64,000 nucleotides of DNA from Brachycybe producta. Its lineage: Eukaryota > Arthropoda > Diplopoda > Playtdesmida > Andrognathidae. The notes under the pieces are model-generated. The model saw nothing but the letters and a program-made list of their open reading frames with translations. It was not told where the DNA came from and made no database searches. Of the stretch, positions 46,853-59,150 are shown piece by piece. The translations under genes and the position numbers were made by a program. The stretch is from positions 4,822,233 to 4,886,232 of the forward strand of contig JAUPFP010000009.1 in NCBI GenBank assembly GCA_036925085.1, in the 5' to 3' direction. Each line of letters opens with the position of its first letter. Within the stretch, counting starts at the first letter, position 1.

Positions 46853-48351
46853 CTTCAAGAAGAACCTTTTGTCTATGTCCATGTAACGAAACAACCGAAT
46901 GCGAACTGGTCTGTTGTTTAACATTAATATCAACCAGTTAATCTGTAATTTAAATAAATTGGACAAATGAAATCTAGTAGGTATTTTCTGTATTGTTTCG
47001 TTATATAGCCTTCTATTATACAAAATTCTTCTAAGGGCGCTGATTCCATAAAAGCTAATAATTTAATAATGCATGACAATCTTAAAGTAGGAATAAATAT
47101 ATACATTTATTATATTTTATTTAAAAAGTTTTAAAAAATCTCAAAATAATGTTGGTATGCCCCAAGAAAACCTTTTTTTTTCATGAGCGGTTTTTTAAAG
47201 ATCAGTTTTAAAATCTTTCTCATATAATGAGGTTACTGAATAGAGACACTTTTCTGGACCATAGTGAGTTTACCTGAAATTGACATTCTGGTGATAACTG
47301 ACATAATGGTGTTCGGTAAATAGCTTCCAATCCAATTCTACTCTAGAAATATTTAAAATAAAACATTACGAATATTGTGAAAAATATTTGCATGCTTTGA
47401 AGAAAAAGGTTTTACCTGTTTGTTTGCAAAATCTGCTGATAAACAGTTAAGTAAAATACAGAAGAAATGAAGAGAACAACTGATGATGATGTCAGGACTA
47501 ACTTCAAGGGATACATGATCCGTGTCATATATGAGATGATACATTTTGTGAAATGCATAAAGAGAAAGATTCATGCAGTGAAAAAGAAATATAATTGGTA
47601 GTAATGAGTGCATTAACTGGTTTGTTGCATGGCTGATCTCACTCATTTGTTTAAGTTGCATCCTGATGCAGCCCAATTTGAACCATTTCAAGGGTTTTGT
47701 TGTTTCTAAATCATTTATTATTCTTTGAATTTGGTAACCAATTGCAATATTATTTAACATGCAGAAAATGTCAACATACACAACGGTAAAATTTATATAG
47801 ATTTTCCATGTAAACATCCATATTCCTAGTATAATTTTAATATGGAAGTCACTATGAACATGGGCAGGCTTGAAGGTATAGATAATGAGTTCCAAAATAC
47901 TAATAGAAATGCATAAACATATGAAGATAAATACTATTTGTTTCAGTTTTATACAGAGCTTTGAATCGATTGCCACTTGGTTCCATTTTTCAAAGAAGGC
48001 AATGTAATAATTTGCCATAAATGCAACATGCCACGAAATAGCCAAGTTATGTATGTATATTGTTCCACCATAGAGAAAATAGAATATTGCTGATGCCTTG
48101 TTAGAATAGTCTACCATATAAATCATTACACTGTTTACGAATATAATGGAAGTTATAGGTACTAATAAAAGTAGACATCGAATGAGCGAAAGCATCCAGT
48201 TGCCGGTTTTGACGAAATTGTACCATTTTAATTTACTGCCGGTTTTGACGAAATTAGGACAACAGCCCAAATATTTAGCAAGTGATGTTAAAGGTTGGAT
48301 TGACTTTTCAAACGAGTTCGTTTCTGTTGAATTTCTGCTGTTTGTTTCCAT
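46853..48351 (-). CDS. Gustatory-receptor-like 7TM gene, copy A (3 intact exons; last exon disrupted)
   Basis: Candidate chemosensory receptor of the arthropod gustatory receptor (GR) type. Exon 1 47416-48351 (312 codons from METN; an in-frame Met at 48393 is an alternative start), exon 2 47274-47342 (23 codons), exon 3 46853-46942 (30 codons), joined by phase-0 introns as is usual near the GR C-terminus. Exon 1 has a FEKSIQPLTSLAKYLG N-terminus, about six hydrophobic segments and a cytoplasmic-loop motif (RMQLKQMSEISHATNQLMHS) like the GR pre-TM5 loop. Exon 3 has RPVRIRLFRYMDIDKRFFL, matching the GR stretch before TM7. A downstream reading with TM7 character (TTWSIYLNMLIIFQKYY, about 45675-45764) is separated from the rest by a TTAA-flanked MITE at 45761-46669, so this copy is probably broken at its C-terminus. 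Weakest point: family identity rests on short motifs. Confidence 0.6.
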
Positions 48352-50976
48352 TTTTGGGGGCTTTTTTATAAAGTTTTTTTTTATGTTTGACAAGTTGACA
48401 ACAGGTTTTTTTAACGTTGCTCGAAAAATGTTTTAGAGCAAATAATTCAGACAGAAATGGTTCATGGCTTATTTTATAAAATTTGTATTTCTTTTAAGCA
48501 ATCAATACATTACTTATTTACTAATCTATATCGTACTATTGATTATCGTCTATAAATTATTTGTTACAAAAATCATATGTTTCAGATGTTTTTTATATAC
48601 AATGGAAACCATTTACCATGAATTGAAAGGGACTGGAATATTATTAGCATTAAAAGAAAACCTTTGTATACTATTCTAACTTTGTGTTTCATGTTATCGC
48701 TTTTGTATTTATTGTTTTTTTTACTGTATTTTGCAGCTTTAGACAAATATGGGTTGTCATTATATTTTGATCATATCACTAAAGGCCAAAGTTGGCATAA
48801 AAAGTGCTTATTTAAACAACGCAACATTATTTATAAAGAAATTATGAGTTCAACAAAGGATTCTAGAACCAAATCATTTTAATTTTCTATTGTCAAAATT
48901 CACAAAACGCCAAAAAGTACAATGATTAATATAAAAAATTATTGTTGTTCAGAAAAATGGTAAAAATGGTGGTGGATACCGCAAAAAATCTTTAAAAAAA
49001 ATGCTTAAATGCGCTAAAAGTTCTTGAAATTGCCTCAGGAGACCTCAATAAGCCCTAGAAGTTACAACAAGTTTTATAAAGTACAATTTAAAATGGAAAC
49101 AAAGAAAAGGATGAGATCAATAAAAAATGTTTTCTTTCGCAGCACTTTCTGAAAATTAATGCGAAAGTGAAAATTGAGTTTTCTCATTGGGGCACCTTGA
49201 CTAAATTTTTTAAAAAATATCAGTCATATGAAAAATAATAGGAAATAATTTCCTATGTATTTTCAATGTATGACTTACAAATGTTTTTGCACAATTGTCA
49301 GAACTTTGTGTATTGAATTTGAATTTTCAAAATTATAGTTCTAACACAAACTTTTGTGTACTTTTATTTGTGTCCAGGATAATAACAATTTTGCAAACAC
49401 CGACAATGTAATTGGGAATTTATTCGAACACATTTTCCCATAACTTTTGATAAATTATACTATTTTTCTAAATAAAAAATTAATTGAGCGATCAATCGTG
49501 AAATAATTTTTCTAATTATGTTTGTAATTCCTAGGTTACTTTTTGTACCTTGGTACATGGACCAATTTTGGAGTGGTTTGGTTTGACTGCAAAATGTTGT
49601 TGCAGGTGGCTCGGTTTTGGTTGACAACAATAAATTACTATGGCAAGACGTGGAACCTTTGTAGACAAAAGTGGCTTCTCAAGAACTTTTGAACTTCTGT
49701 CGTTGGAAGGTGGTCGGTCCACGAAACTGGTGACATCCTTATGATCCACTTTCCAACCAAATATCGTGGTCGCTTTGATTTTGTTCAATTCCTATGACGG
49801 CCAAACAATGGCAAAAGTGTTTTCTCGTCAAGATCCATTTTTTATTGCCGTTATTTTGTAGTTTACTCAAGCACCCTAGAACCACCTTCCAACAACTATA
49901 GTCAAATCGAAGTTATCGGTTTTCACGATATGCCGATTTCATTTACCAGTTGAACCCGACTACTAAAAAGTGGTCTGTGTGACAAGGGCCTTATTTGAGC
50001 ATATCAAGAGTTTGATTAGGACAATTTATTTGCATCGCGATCAGATTTTAGTTGTAACATTTTTAAGCAGATGATGGACGAATTTTTTTATTTTAAGCCA
50101 ACTTAAATTGTATTATGGGTTCCTAATTTTCTGACAATGAAGTGAAACACCCAACAATAATTGCAACCCAAACATAACCCAACAATAATTGCAATGTGTT
50201 TTGGCGTCTCAAGATGGTCACATTGCAATTATTGTTGTGTTTTAACTGTACTTCAATGCTGTAATTGGACTTTTGTTCCTCTGTCACAAGTCTTTTGGTT
50301 GCTTTTGAAATCAAATTTTGAAATTCAAATACTAATGCTTGAAAAGTAAATCAGTAATAGTTTTGCAAACAAAATAAGTTTATGCTAAGATATTATTTCT
50401 AGTTTTTCTGTACACTTTAAACGTTGTGCTGCAATATTTTATATCAGATTAGTGAACATTGTTTTAAAAACTGGTGATTGTTCGTTTAAAATACAATAGG
50501 GTTGTTTTCAAGTGCAAACGCCTCTTGAAGTGTAATAATTCTGTATTTCAGGAACAAAATGAAAGAAACTTGGAAGTGTTTTTGAAACTAGTCAGGTAGT
50601 TCCATCACTTTAGGGTAATTAAATGCTGCTATCTTTCAAAAGGTAGCAACATAGTTTCTCCCTCCCCCAAAAAACATGATGTTACATGATACACAATACA
50701 TAATGTTTTATTTTTACATACACTGATGCACAAGTAACACAGTTAATACAAACACACAGTATTCATAATGTCATTTTTAATACTAAAACTTTCATTCAAA
50801 TGTGAATTTATTTTTATTACATTTCATATAGATTTTCTTCTTATCATTCGCCAAACTCATCAAGTGTTTCAAATTACAAAAACTAGCATAATTAAAATTA
50901 ACAAGAAAAGCAAAATACAACATAGAACAAAAATAATGTTACTCTTACAAAATTATAATATATTGACGTTTAATGC

Positions 50977-51522
50977 GGTCCAAAAAATGTATACACACTT
51001 TGGTTGTTAATTACTGCCGTGTTTATTTTCTTAAATGTTATTTTACAATTAAGAGTAAATGTTACAATAATGATCAGATACAAAAGCATTACATGCTTTA
51101 TATTTAAATGATGCATCATCTCAAGCATTCTTCCTTTTTTGTCAAGGCATTATTGACATTGGTGAGACACTGATCTATTACCATATCTCATGCAATTGCT
51201 GGCACACCGATTTTCTTAAATTTCTTCACATTTATACAATCATGGCAAGAAATCGAAGGGGAATTGTCGCACAGTTACAAGAAATACGTTAACTATTGTT
51301 TGCATATCGGTTTCTTACCAATGTGCCTTGACAAGAATGGACGACAATTTTAACACTTGAGACAATGTCTCATTTAAACATAAAACTTGTAATGCCTTTA
51401 TATCTAATCTTTATTGCAAAAATTACTCTTAATTATAAAATTATTAAAATAAATTTAAGAAATTAATCATGGCAGTTATTAACATTCAAAATGTGGTATA
51501 CATTTTTTGTAACATCGCGTTT
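50977..51522. mobile_element. TATACA-ended MITE, unit B copy
   Basis: CAAAAAATGTATACACACTT start and CAAAATGTGGTATACATTTT end. The interior has CTTACCAATGTGCCTTGACA and GAGACAATGTCTCATTTAAA. Confidence 0.6.
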
Positions 51523-52119
51523 AACAATTTTGGTAGCAATCATGGTTAACAGAAAGAAACGTACTATTTTGTCATTGAGGCTGATTACACGATACCATTT
51601 ATTTTCATAGAAGTGTTGCTGAATGTCCTCTTACACACACTTCATTTAAAAATTATATTAGAAACACGGCACTGTTTATGGAATTCAGAATACGACATTT
51701 AAGCCCCATATGACTAAGATATTTCCTTCCTTGTGTCACTTTTACAAATATGCATACAATGTTTTGGTTGGTTTAAGTCATATGTAACCATATATTGCAA
51801 AAGAGCAAATGGTCCTAAATGAAATAAATCAACTTGATTGAGTAAAAAGACAGAACAAATAATTTTATATTTTTTTGCGCTGAGGGCCTTGCCTTTATGG
51901 TGTTGGCATTTTCTTAAAATCATGATTTAAATCAATGATGTAAATCAGGTGGATTTTAATAAAAAAAAATTGGGATTTAAATCAGTGATTTAAGTGAACT
52001 TGATTTATTATCAATTCACCCTGATTTCAGTATAAACATTTGAATGAAACAAGCAGAGTCAATCAGGTAAAAAGACACATTTTGAAATATCTTTCAATAT
52101 CCTTTCTTTACACGTCCAG

Positions 52120-52198
52120 GTTGTATATCGAGGTCCTTTCCAAGTTGAAGCAAATTCACTATCCACATTCTGATGAAATCGAGAATCTATTAAAAATT
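52120..52198 (+). other. Exon-like conserved segment, plus strand (unit B)
   Basis: Same position relative to the receptor gene as in unit A: acceptor-like CGTCCAG, then LYIEVLSKLKQIHYPHSDEI plus ENLLKI, then GTTTGT. A Harbinger-like MITE (52235-52538) is inserted 36 bp downstream. Confidence 0.35.
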
Positions 52199-52234
52199 GT
52201 TTGTTCATGTTACTTTTTTAATTTATGCCTCTTA

Positions 52235-52538
52235 CACCTAGTACATACATGATAATTTAAATGCATTTAAATAATAAACGTGTTCTACAGAGCCCTGTGA
52301 ATTATAAACAAACAATATGTCAAATTCAATTTATTCAGTTAATAATCTGAAAATATTGAGTTAATACTTAAATATAATATATAAACTATTGACATTAAAA
52401 TATTGATTTAGTATTTCAATTTAAAATATTAATAATAAAGTCAATTTTTATTTGGTGTTCATGTCCTTAACTGGATTCCGTATAATTCACCTAAACACAT
52501 TTAATTTGAATTCATTTAATTCATGTGTGTACAAAGTA
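52235..52538. mobile_element. Harbinger-like MITE A in unit B
   Basis: Flanked by TTA (52232-52234, 52539-52541). Unit A has the uninterrupted TTTATGCCTATTAGGCTTAA at about 45619-45638. Confidence 0.88.
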
Positions 52539-52863
52539 TTAGGCTTAACTCAACTGTTATTTGAGTGGCGTGGAGTATTTGTTTAATTGTGTATTAGTAT
52601 ATACAGTATAAATGATATTTTTGGAAGATTATCAACATAATTATTGTATTTTAACCGTTTTGTCAGAATTGTTAACCCCAGACATTCCTAAGTAGCAAAA
52701 TCATACTGTATAGTTAAGGAATGTTGCAAAACTTTCTTAGCCCACTTAAGCAAACTTTGAACATTTTTAAAATGATTCTTTTAAAAAGTAAGATAACTTG
52801 CAACTAAATTAATTTTTGGGCTCTGTTAAAAATCTACATTAAAATAACATGTTTTTTTTTTAC

Positions 52864-54266
52864 CTCCAAGAAGAATATTTTGTCTATGTCCATGTAACGA
52901 AACAACCGAATGCGAACTGGTCTGTTGTTTAACATTAATATCAACCAGTTAATCTGTAATTTAAATAAATTGGAAAATAAAATCTAGTAGGTACTTTTTT
53001 TGTATTATTTTGGTATGTAGCCTTCTATTATACAAAATTCTTCTTAGGGCGTTTATTCTATAAAAGCTAATATTTTAATTAGGACAATCTTAAAATAGGA
53101 ATAAGTATATATGTGTACTTATTGAAACGAGGTTACGGAATAGACACTTTTCTGGACCATAGTGTGGATATACCTGAAATTGACATTCGGGTGATAACTG
53201 ACGTAATGGTGTTCGGTAAATAGCTTCCAATCCAATTTTACTCTAGAAATATTTAAAATAAAACATTATATGTATTGTGACAAATATTGATAAGAATTGA
53301 AGAAAAAGGTATTATTACCTGTTTGTTTGCAAAATCTGCTGATGAACAGTTAAGTAAAATACAGAAGAAATGAAGAAAACAACTGATGATGATTGCAGGA
53401 CTATTGTGAATCTCATTTACTGAATATTTCTTCTTATATAAAAAGTCATACATTTCGTGATATGCATAAAGAGAAAGATTCATGCAGTGAGAAAGAATTA
53501 GAATTGGTAGTAATGAGTGCATTAATTGGTTTGTTGCTTTGCTGATCTCATTCACTTGCTTAAGTTGCATTCTGATATTACCCAGTTTGAGCAATGTTGT
53601 TTTTTTCAAATCATTTACTATTCTTTGCATTTGGTAACCAATGGCAATATTATTTAACATGCAGAAAATATCAACATACACAACGGTAAAATTTAAATAG
53701 ATTTTCCATGAGGACATACATATTTCAAGTATAATTATATTATGGAATTCATACTGATCTTTGTCATTCGCGATTGTAGCGATAGTGTGTTCCAAAATAC
53801 TAATAAAAATGCATAAACATATGGAAATAAATACTATCTGTTTCAGTTTTATACAGATCTTTGAATCGATTGCCACTTGGTTCCATTTTTCAAAAAAGGC
53901 AATGTAATAATTTGCCATAAATGCAACATGCAAGAAAACTGGAACGATATGAATATATATTTTAGAGCCATAGGCAAAATAGAATATTGCTGATGCCTTA
54001 TTGGGATATTCTACCGCATGATACAGTAGATTGTTCACAAATATAATGACAAATATAGTTACTAATAAAAGTAAACATCGAATGATCGAAAGCATCCAGT
54101 TGCCGGTTTTGACGAAATTGTACCATTTCATTTTGCTTTGGTTGAAATTAGGAAAAAAGCCCAAATATTTAGCAGTTGATGTTAAAGGTTGAATTGACTT
54201 TTCAAACGAATTCATTTCTGTTGAATTTTTGCTGTTTGTTTCCGTTTTTGTTTTGTAGACAAACAT
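52864..54266 (-). CDS. Gustatory-receptor-like 7TM gene, copy B
   Basis: Paralog of copy A. Exon 1 53319-54266 (316 codons), exon 2 53174-53242, exon 3 52864-52953, all phase 0. The start differs from copies A and C: their METN start reads as TETN here, so the upstream Met at 54266 (MFVYKTKTETN) is used. Same layout: FEKSIQPLTSTAKYLGFFP, about six hydrophobic segments, RMQLKQVNEISKATNQLMHS loop, DFANKQ at the exon 1 end, SPECQFQ, then RPVRIRLFRYMDIDKIFFLE. A possible fourth exon (52583-52687, acceptor AG at 52688-52689) is open and ends in a stop, but its frame lacks a TM7-like helix; the +1 frame carries MLIIFQKYHLYCIY before a stop. The true 3' end is therefore unresolved and the gene may be decaying. 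Receptor function is inferred from the family only. Confidence 0.6.
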
Positions 54267-54929
54267 GTTTTTCTAACTTTACTCGAAAAATGTTTTAACG
54301 CAAATAATTCAGGCAGAAGTGGTGCATGGCTTATTTTATAAAATGTGTATTTGTTTGAAGCAATCAATAAATAACTTATTTTCTAATCTATATAGTACTA
54401 TTGATTATCGTCTATAAATTATAAATTATATAAATATATAAATTATTTGTATACAATGGAAACCAATTTAACATGAAATGAATGTTACTGGAATATTATT
54501 GGTGTTAAAAGAAACCTTTGTATACTATTCTAAGGAACCGAACTGATAATATATTTCGTGTTATCTCTTTAATGTGTTGAATGTTTTCGCTATTTTTTCA
54601 GCCTTGAAAAATTGTTGGTTGCCATAATATTTTGGTTTATGTCAATAAGGCCAAATTTGGCATAAAATGCACAAAACGCATTTAAATTGCAAAGAATATT
54701 GTATAAAATGATTTGTAATAATTCAACACAGGATTGTCAAAACAAATTATTTGCATTTTTTATTTACAAAAGTCAATGATTAGATTATTAATTATTAATG
54801 TTAAAAAAATAGTGGTTGTGGTGGAAATACAGCCAAAGTGTAAGAGTTTGTTAGTTTTTATGGATTTTTATTTTACTTTTATCCTCCAGGACGTCGAAAT
54901 TGCTGTTTCTAATTATATGCTCTATTGAC

Positions 54930-55380
54930 GTTTATGTAAAATTTAGATGCAAAAACGTCAAGCAATTGTTTTTTTTTTTTTTAGAATCAACAATCCAGAA
55001 ATATTCAAATTGTTTTGAAAACTTGAATGATAAAAACTTATGTTAAAAGTTTTTCATGGCAATATCTTAAAAAATAATACATTTTATAGCAGTTTGAAAA
55101 TGACTAATTGTTAGAGGTTTTTCCATTGACATTTCATGAGAAACCATTTTCGCCTTTTTCAAACTGTCATAAAAATTTCATTTTTAAAGATATCATCATG
55201 AAAAAAAAAAAACTTTTAACATTATCACCAACTATTCTGAATTTTTTGCAATGTTTCTCCTGAAAATGTTTTGCTTTAAAAATATAAATTTTCTCACTTA
55301 ATTTATTTATTTATTTATTACTTTACTTTATTTTTTACTTTATTTTTCACTTAATTTCATACATTTTACATCATTCCCCC
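54930..55380. other. Non-coding stretch between units B and C
   Basis: Shares a block with 19730-19990 (AAAACGTCAAG...GATATCATCATGAA), so an old dispersed repeat. A poly-C run lies at 55376-55390. No gene. Confidence 0.5.
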
Positions 55381-55734
55381 CCCCCCCCCCAAAAAAACAT
55401 ATTACATAATAAACAATACATAATGTTTTATTTTTACGCACACTGATACACAAGTAACACAGTTTATACAAACACCCAGTATTCATTATGAGTTAATGAC
55501 ATTTTGTAATACTAAAACTTTCATCAAAATGTGAATTTGTGTTTTTAGTGGATTTCATTGTAGAATTTCTTCTTGTCAGTTGTAACTCATTCAGCGTGGA
55601 AAATTCAATACAAAAACTAGCCAACAAGTATTTAAAATTAACAAGAAAAGTAGAATACATTATAGAACAAAATTATAAATATAAATAAATATAAAATTAC
55701 AATATATTGATGTTTAATTCATATACAATGTGGT

Positions 55735-56760
55735 CCAAAAATCGTGTATACTTTGGTTGTTAAGAGGATGGGAAGTGCCACGAACGTCAGTGGGGCAATA
55801 AATTGGCCGATATAACTATGGGCCGATATAGGGGCGCTGCCATCGTTAAAACTTTTATCGTTTGCAAAAATGTTTTTAAAAATATTTCTAACGACTTCTA
55901 AACTATAATAGGTATGTCATGATTAAGAAAGTAAAATTAACGTATCTTCATAAGTTTTTGTAATTCCTATTAAACTTCCACAAGAGGTGAAAAATATACA
56001 TGACTAGCAGACTTTTTCCGTTGGGTCGTTATGTTTTTTGCTGCCTGAGAAGAACAATTGTAGGGGCTATTGAGTGAGGCTTTTACTCCTCTTGTGAACG
56101 TTTAATTTTAATACAACAGATTATCAAAGTTAATTTTGTTTTCTGAATTATGACATACCTTTTATATTTTATAAATCATTAGAAATATTTTTAAAAACTA
56201 ATTTTTACAAAGGTCAATAGTGGTAATGATGTCACCGCCCCTATATCGGCCATTATGCCGGTCCTTATATCGCCTCATTGACGTCTATGGCACTTATAAA
56301 TGTTATTTTTTTATAATTAAGAGTAATTGTTACAATAATGATCAGATACAAAAGCATTGCATGTTTTATATTTAAAGCATTCAAAATGTCGTCCATTCTC
56401 GTCAAGGCATTACTGACATTAGTGAGACACTGATCTATTATCATATCCCATGCAATTGGTGCAACGATTCTCTTGAAAGGAATTGTTGCATAGTTACAGG
56501 AGATATGTTAATTGATGTTTGCAGATCAGTTTCAGTTGCAGATCAGATCAGGTTCAGCATGCATTGGTAAGAATGGACTACATTTTGAACACTTGAGACA
56601 GTGTCTCAATTAAACGTAAAACTTGTAATGCTTTTATAGCTAATATTTATTGTAACATTTACTCATTATTATAAAATTATGGTATTAAATTAAATTTAAG
56701 AAACTAATCATGACAGTTATTAACAATCAAAATGTGGTATACATTTTTTGTAACACTGTA
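55735..56760. mobile_element. TATACA-ended MITE, unit C copy, with an inner insert
   Basis: Ends as in unit B. 55765-56300 is a separate palindromic insert (GAAGTGCCACGAACGTCAGT ... CATTGACGTCTATGGCACTT, with GGCCGATATAGGGGCGCTG inverted inside) not found in units A or B. Confidence 0.6.
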
Positions 56761-56984
56761 TTTAACATGGTTGGTAGCAATCATGGTGTACAGAAAGTGT
56801 AATAGTGTCAGTGAAGCTGATTCTACGGTTTGTAAAAAAAAATCGGGATTTAAATCAGTGATTTAAATTAACTTCATTTATCATCCTGATTTCAATATAT
56901 GCATTTGAATGAAACAAGAAGAGTAAATCAAGTAAAAATACATATTTTGAAATATCTTTCATTGTCCTCTCCTATAATGTCCAG

Positions 56985-57063
56985 ATTGTATGCAGAGATC
57001 CTTTCCAAGTTGAAGCAAATTCACAATCCAGTTTCTAATGAAATCGAGAATCTAGTAAAAAAA
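56985..57063 (+). other. Exon-like conserved segment, plus strand (unit C)
   Basis: Preceded by a pyrimidine-rich tract ending in TGTCCAG; reads LYAEILSKLKQIHNPVSNEI plus ENLVK and runs into an A-rich stretch. The donor is less clear than in units A and B. Confidence 0.3.
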
Positions 57064-57441
57064 AAAAAAAGGTTTCTTCATATGAAGCCTTTTAATTTCT
57101 GCTTCTTATAAGTAACAGGTCTCAGATTAACTCAGCTGTTGATTGGGTGGCAGGGAGTATTTCTATAAAAAGTGTATTAGTATATACAGTATAAACAATA
57201 TTTTTGGAAGACTATCAACATAATTTTTGTATTCTGACCATGTTGTAAGAATTGTTAACTCCAGACATTCACAAGTAGTGAAATCATCAATAGTTAATTA
57301 ACATTACAATACTTTCTTAGCAAACGTGAGCAAACTTTGAACATTTTTTTAAATGAATATTCTAAAAAGTAAGATAACTTGCAGCTAAATTAATTCTAGA
57401 GCTGTATTAAATACCTGCATTAAAATAACATGTTTTTTTAC

Positions 57442-58927
57442 CTCCAAGAAGAACCTTTTGTCTATGTCCACGTAACGAAACAACCGAATGCGAACTGGTC
57501 TGTTTTTTAACATTAATATCAACCAGTTAATCTGTAAATTAAATAAATTGGACAAATGAAATCTAGTACGTACAGTGTATTATCGGTATTATTTAGGTAT
57601 ATAGCCTTCTGTTATACAAAATTCTTCTAATAGTTTTTTTTTATAAAAGCTAATAATTTAATTATGACAATCATTAAATAGGAATAAATGTATACATTTA
57701 TCATATTTTATTGAAATTTTTTTAAAAATTTCAAAATAATGTTGGTATGCCCAATAAGAACATTTTTCTCTATGTGAGTTTTTTTGGATCAGTTTTAAAA
57801 TCTTTCTGATATATAGACCCTAATGACTAGTAATGAGGTTACTGAATAGAGACACTTTTCTGGACCATAGTGAATTTACCTGAAATTGACATTCGGGTGA
57901 TAACTGACGTAATGGTGTTCGGTAAATGGCTTCCAATCCTATTTTACTCTAGAAATATTTAAAATAACACATTATGTGTATTGTGAAAAATATTTACATG
58001 CTTTAAAGTAAAAGGTTTTACCTGTTTGTTTGCAAAATCTGCTGATAAACAGTTAAGTAAAATACAGAAGAAATGAAGAAAACAACTGATAATCAACTCA
58101 GGGCTATCTGAAAAGCCTGACTGATTCGTGGCATATAGGAGATGGTACATTTTGAGAAACGCATAAAGAGAAACATTCATGCAGTGAAAAAGAAATATAA
58201 TTGGTAGTAATGAGTGCATTAACTGGTTTGTTGCATGGCTGATCTCACTCATTTGTTTAAGTTGCATCCTGATGCAGCCCACTTTGAACCATTTTAAGGG
58301 TTTGAGCAATTTATTTTCTAAATCGTTTACAATTTCTTTCATTTTGTGACCAATGGCAATATTATTTAACAGGCAAAATATATCAACATACACAAAGGTA
58401 AAATTTGCAGACATTTTCCACAAGAAAATTAACATTTTAAAAACATGACCCATCATACAAATTAGAGTGTATTCCAAAATGCTAATAGAAATCCATAAAC
58501 ATATAGAAATAAATACTATTTGTTTCAGTTTTATATAAAGCTTGGAATCGATTGCCACTTGGTTCCATTTTTCAAAAAAGGCAACATAATAATTTGCCAT
58601 AAATGCAACATGCCAGAAAACTGGAAACATATGAATATATATTTTAGATCCATGGACAAAGTAAAATATTGCTGATGCCTGATTTTGATATGCTGTCTCA
58701 TTAATAACTCCAATGTTCATTACTAAAATGGCAAATATAGTTACTAATACAAGTAAACATCGAATAATTGAAAGCATCCAATTCCCAGTTTTAACAAAAT
58801 TGTACCATTTCATTTTGCTTTTGTTTATATTAGGAAAAAAGCCAAAATATTTAGCAAGTGATGTCAGAGGCTGGATAGACTTTTCAAACGAGTTGGTTTC
58901 TGTTGAATTTCTTCTGTTTGTTTCCAT
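57442..58927 (-). CDS. Gustatory-receptor-like 7TM gene, copy C
   Basis: Paralog of A and B. Exon 1 58022-58927 (302 codons from METNRRNSTETNSFEKS), exon 2 57880-57948, exon 3 57442-57531, all phase 0. It is shorter than A and B in the loop before TM4. Motifs: SIQPLTSLAKYFGFFPN, hydrophobic segments, RMQLKQMSEISHATNQLMHS loop, SADFANKQ, SPECQFQ and RPVRIRLFRYVDIDKRFFLE. For the last exon, a CAG acceptor near 57235 would join in phase 0 to NTKIMLIVFQKYCLYCIY and a stop. That gives a very short TM7 region with an FQ dipeptide where GRs usually have QF, so it is only a candidate. The gene is probably the best preserved of the four copies, but whether the full seven-helix protein is made is not settled. 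Confidence 0.6.
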
Positions 58928-59150
58928 TTTTGTGCTTTTTTATGTTTTGTATATCTCTGACAACAGGTTTTTCCTAATTTTGCTAGAAAAATGTTTTAGC
59001 AGAAATAATACAGACTGTTGCGGTGCATAGCTTATTTTCTAAAATGAACTGTACATTAATGTAATATGTTCACTACTTACAAGTAATCAATACATAACTT
59101 ATTTACTAAATTATATCGTAATATGGATTATTATCATCTATAATTATTTG

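Larger units (their letters stand above)
42610..59150. repeat. Tandem segmental duplication units carrying receptor genes
   Basis: Three clear units repeat in order. Unit A is about 42610-48540, unit B 49165-54430, unit C 55380-59150, and a decayed unit D continues to about 63400. Matching landmarks include the block beginning ctcattggggcaccttgact (42636 and 49178), the CAATAATTGCAATGTGTTTT block (about 43665 and 50180), the TATACA-ended MITE, the exon-like plus-strand segment and the receptor gene. Differences between units are mainly separate MITE insertions. All non-receptor DNA between these landmarks shows no other gene. Confidence 0.75.
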
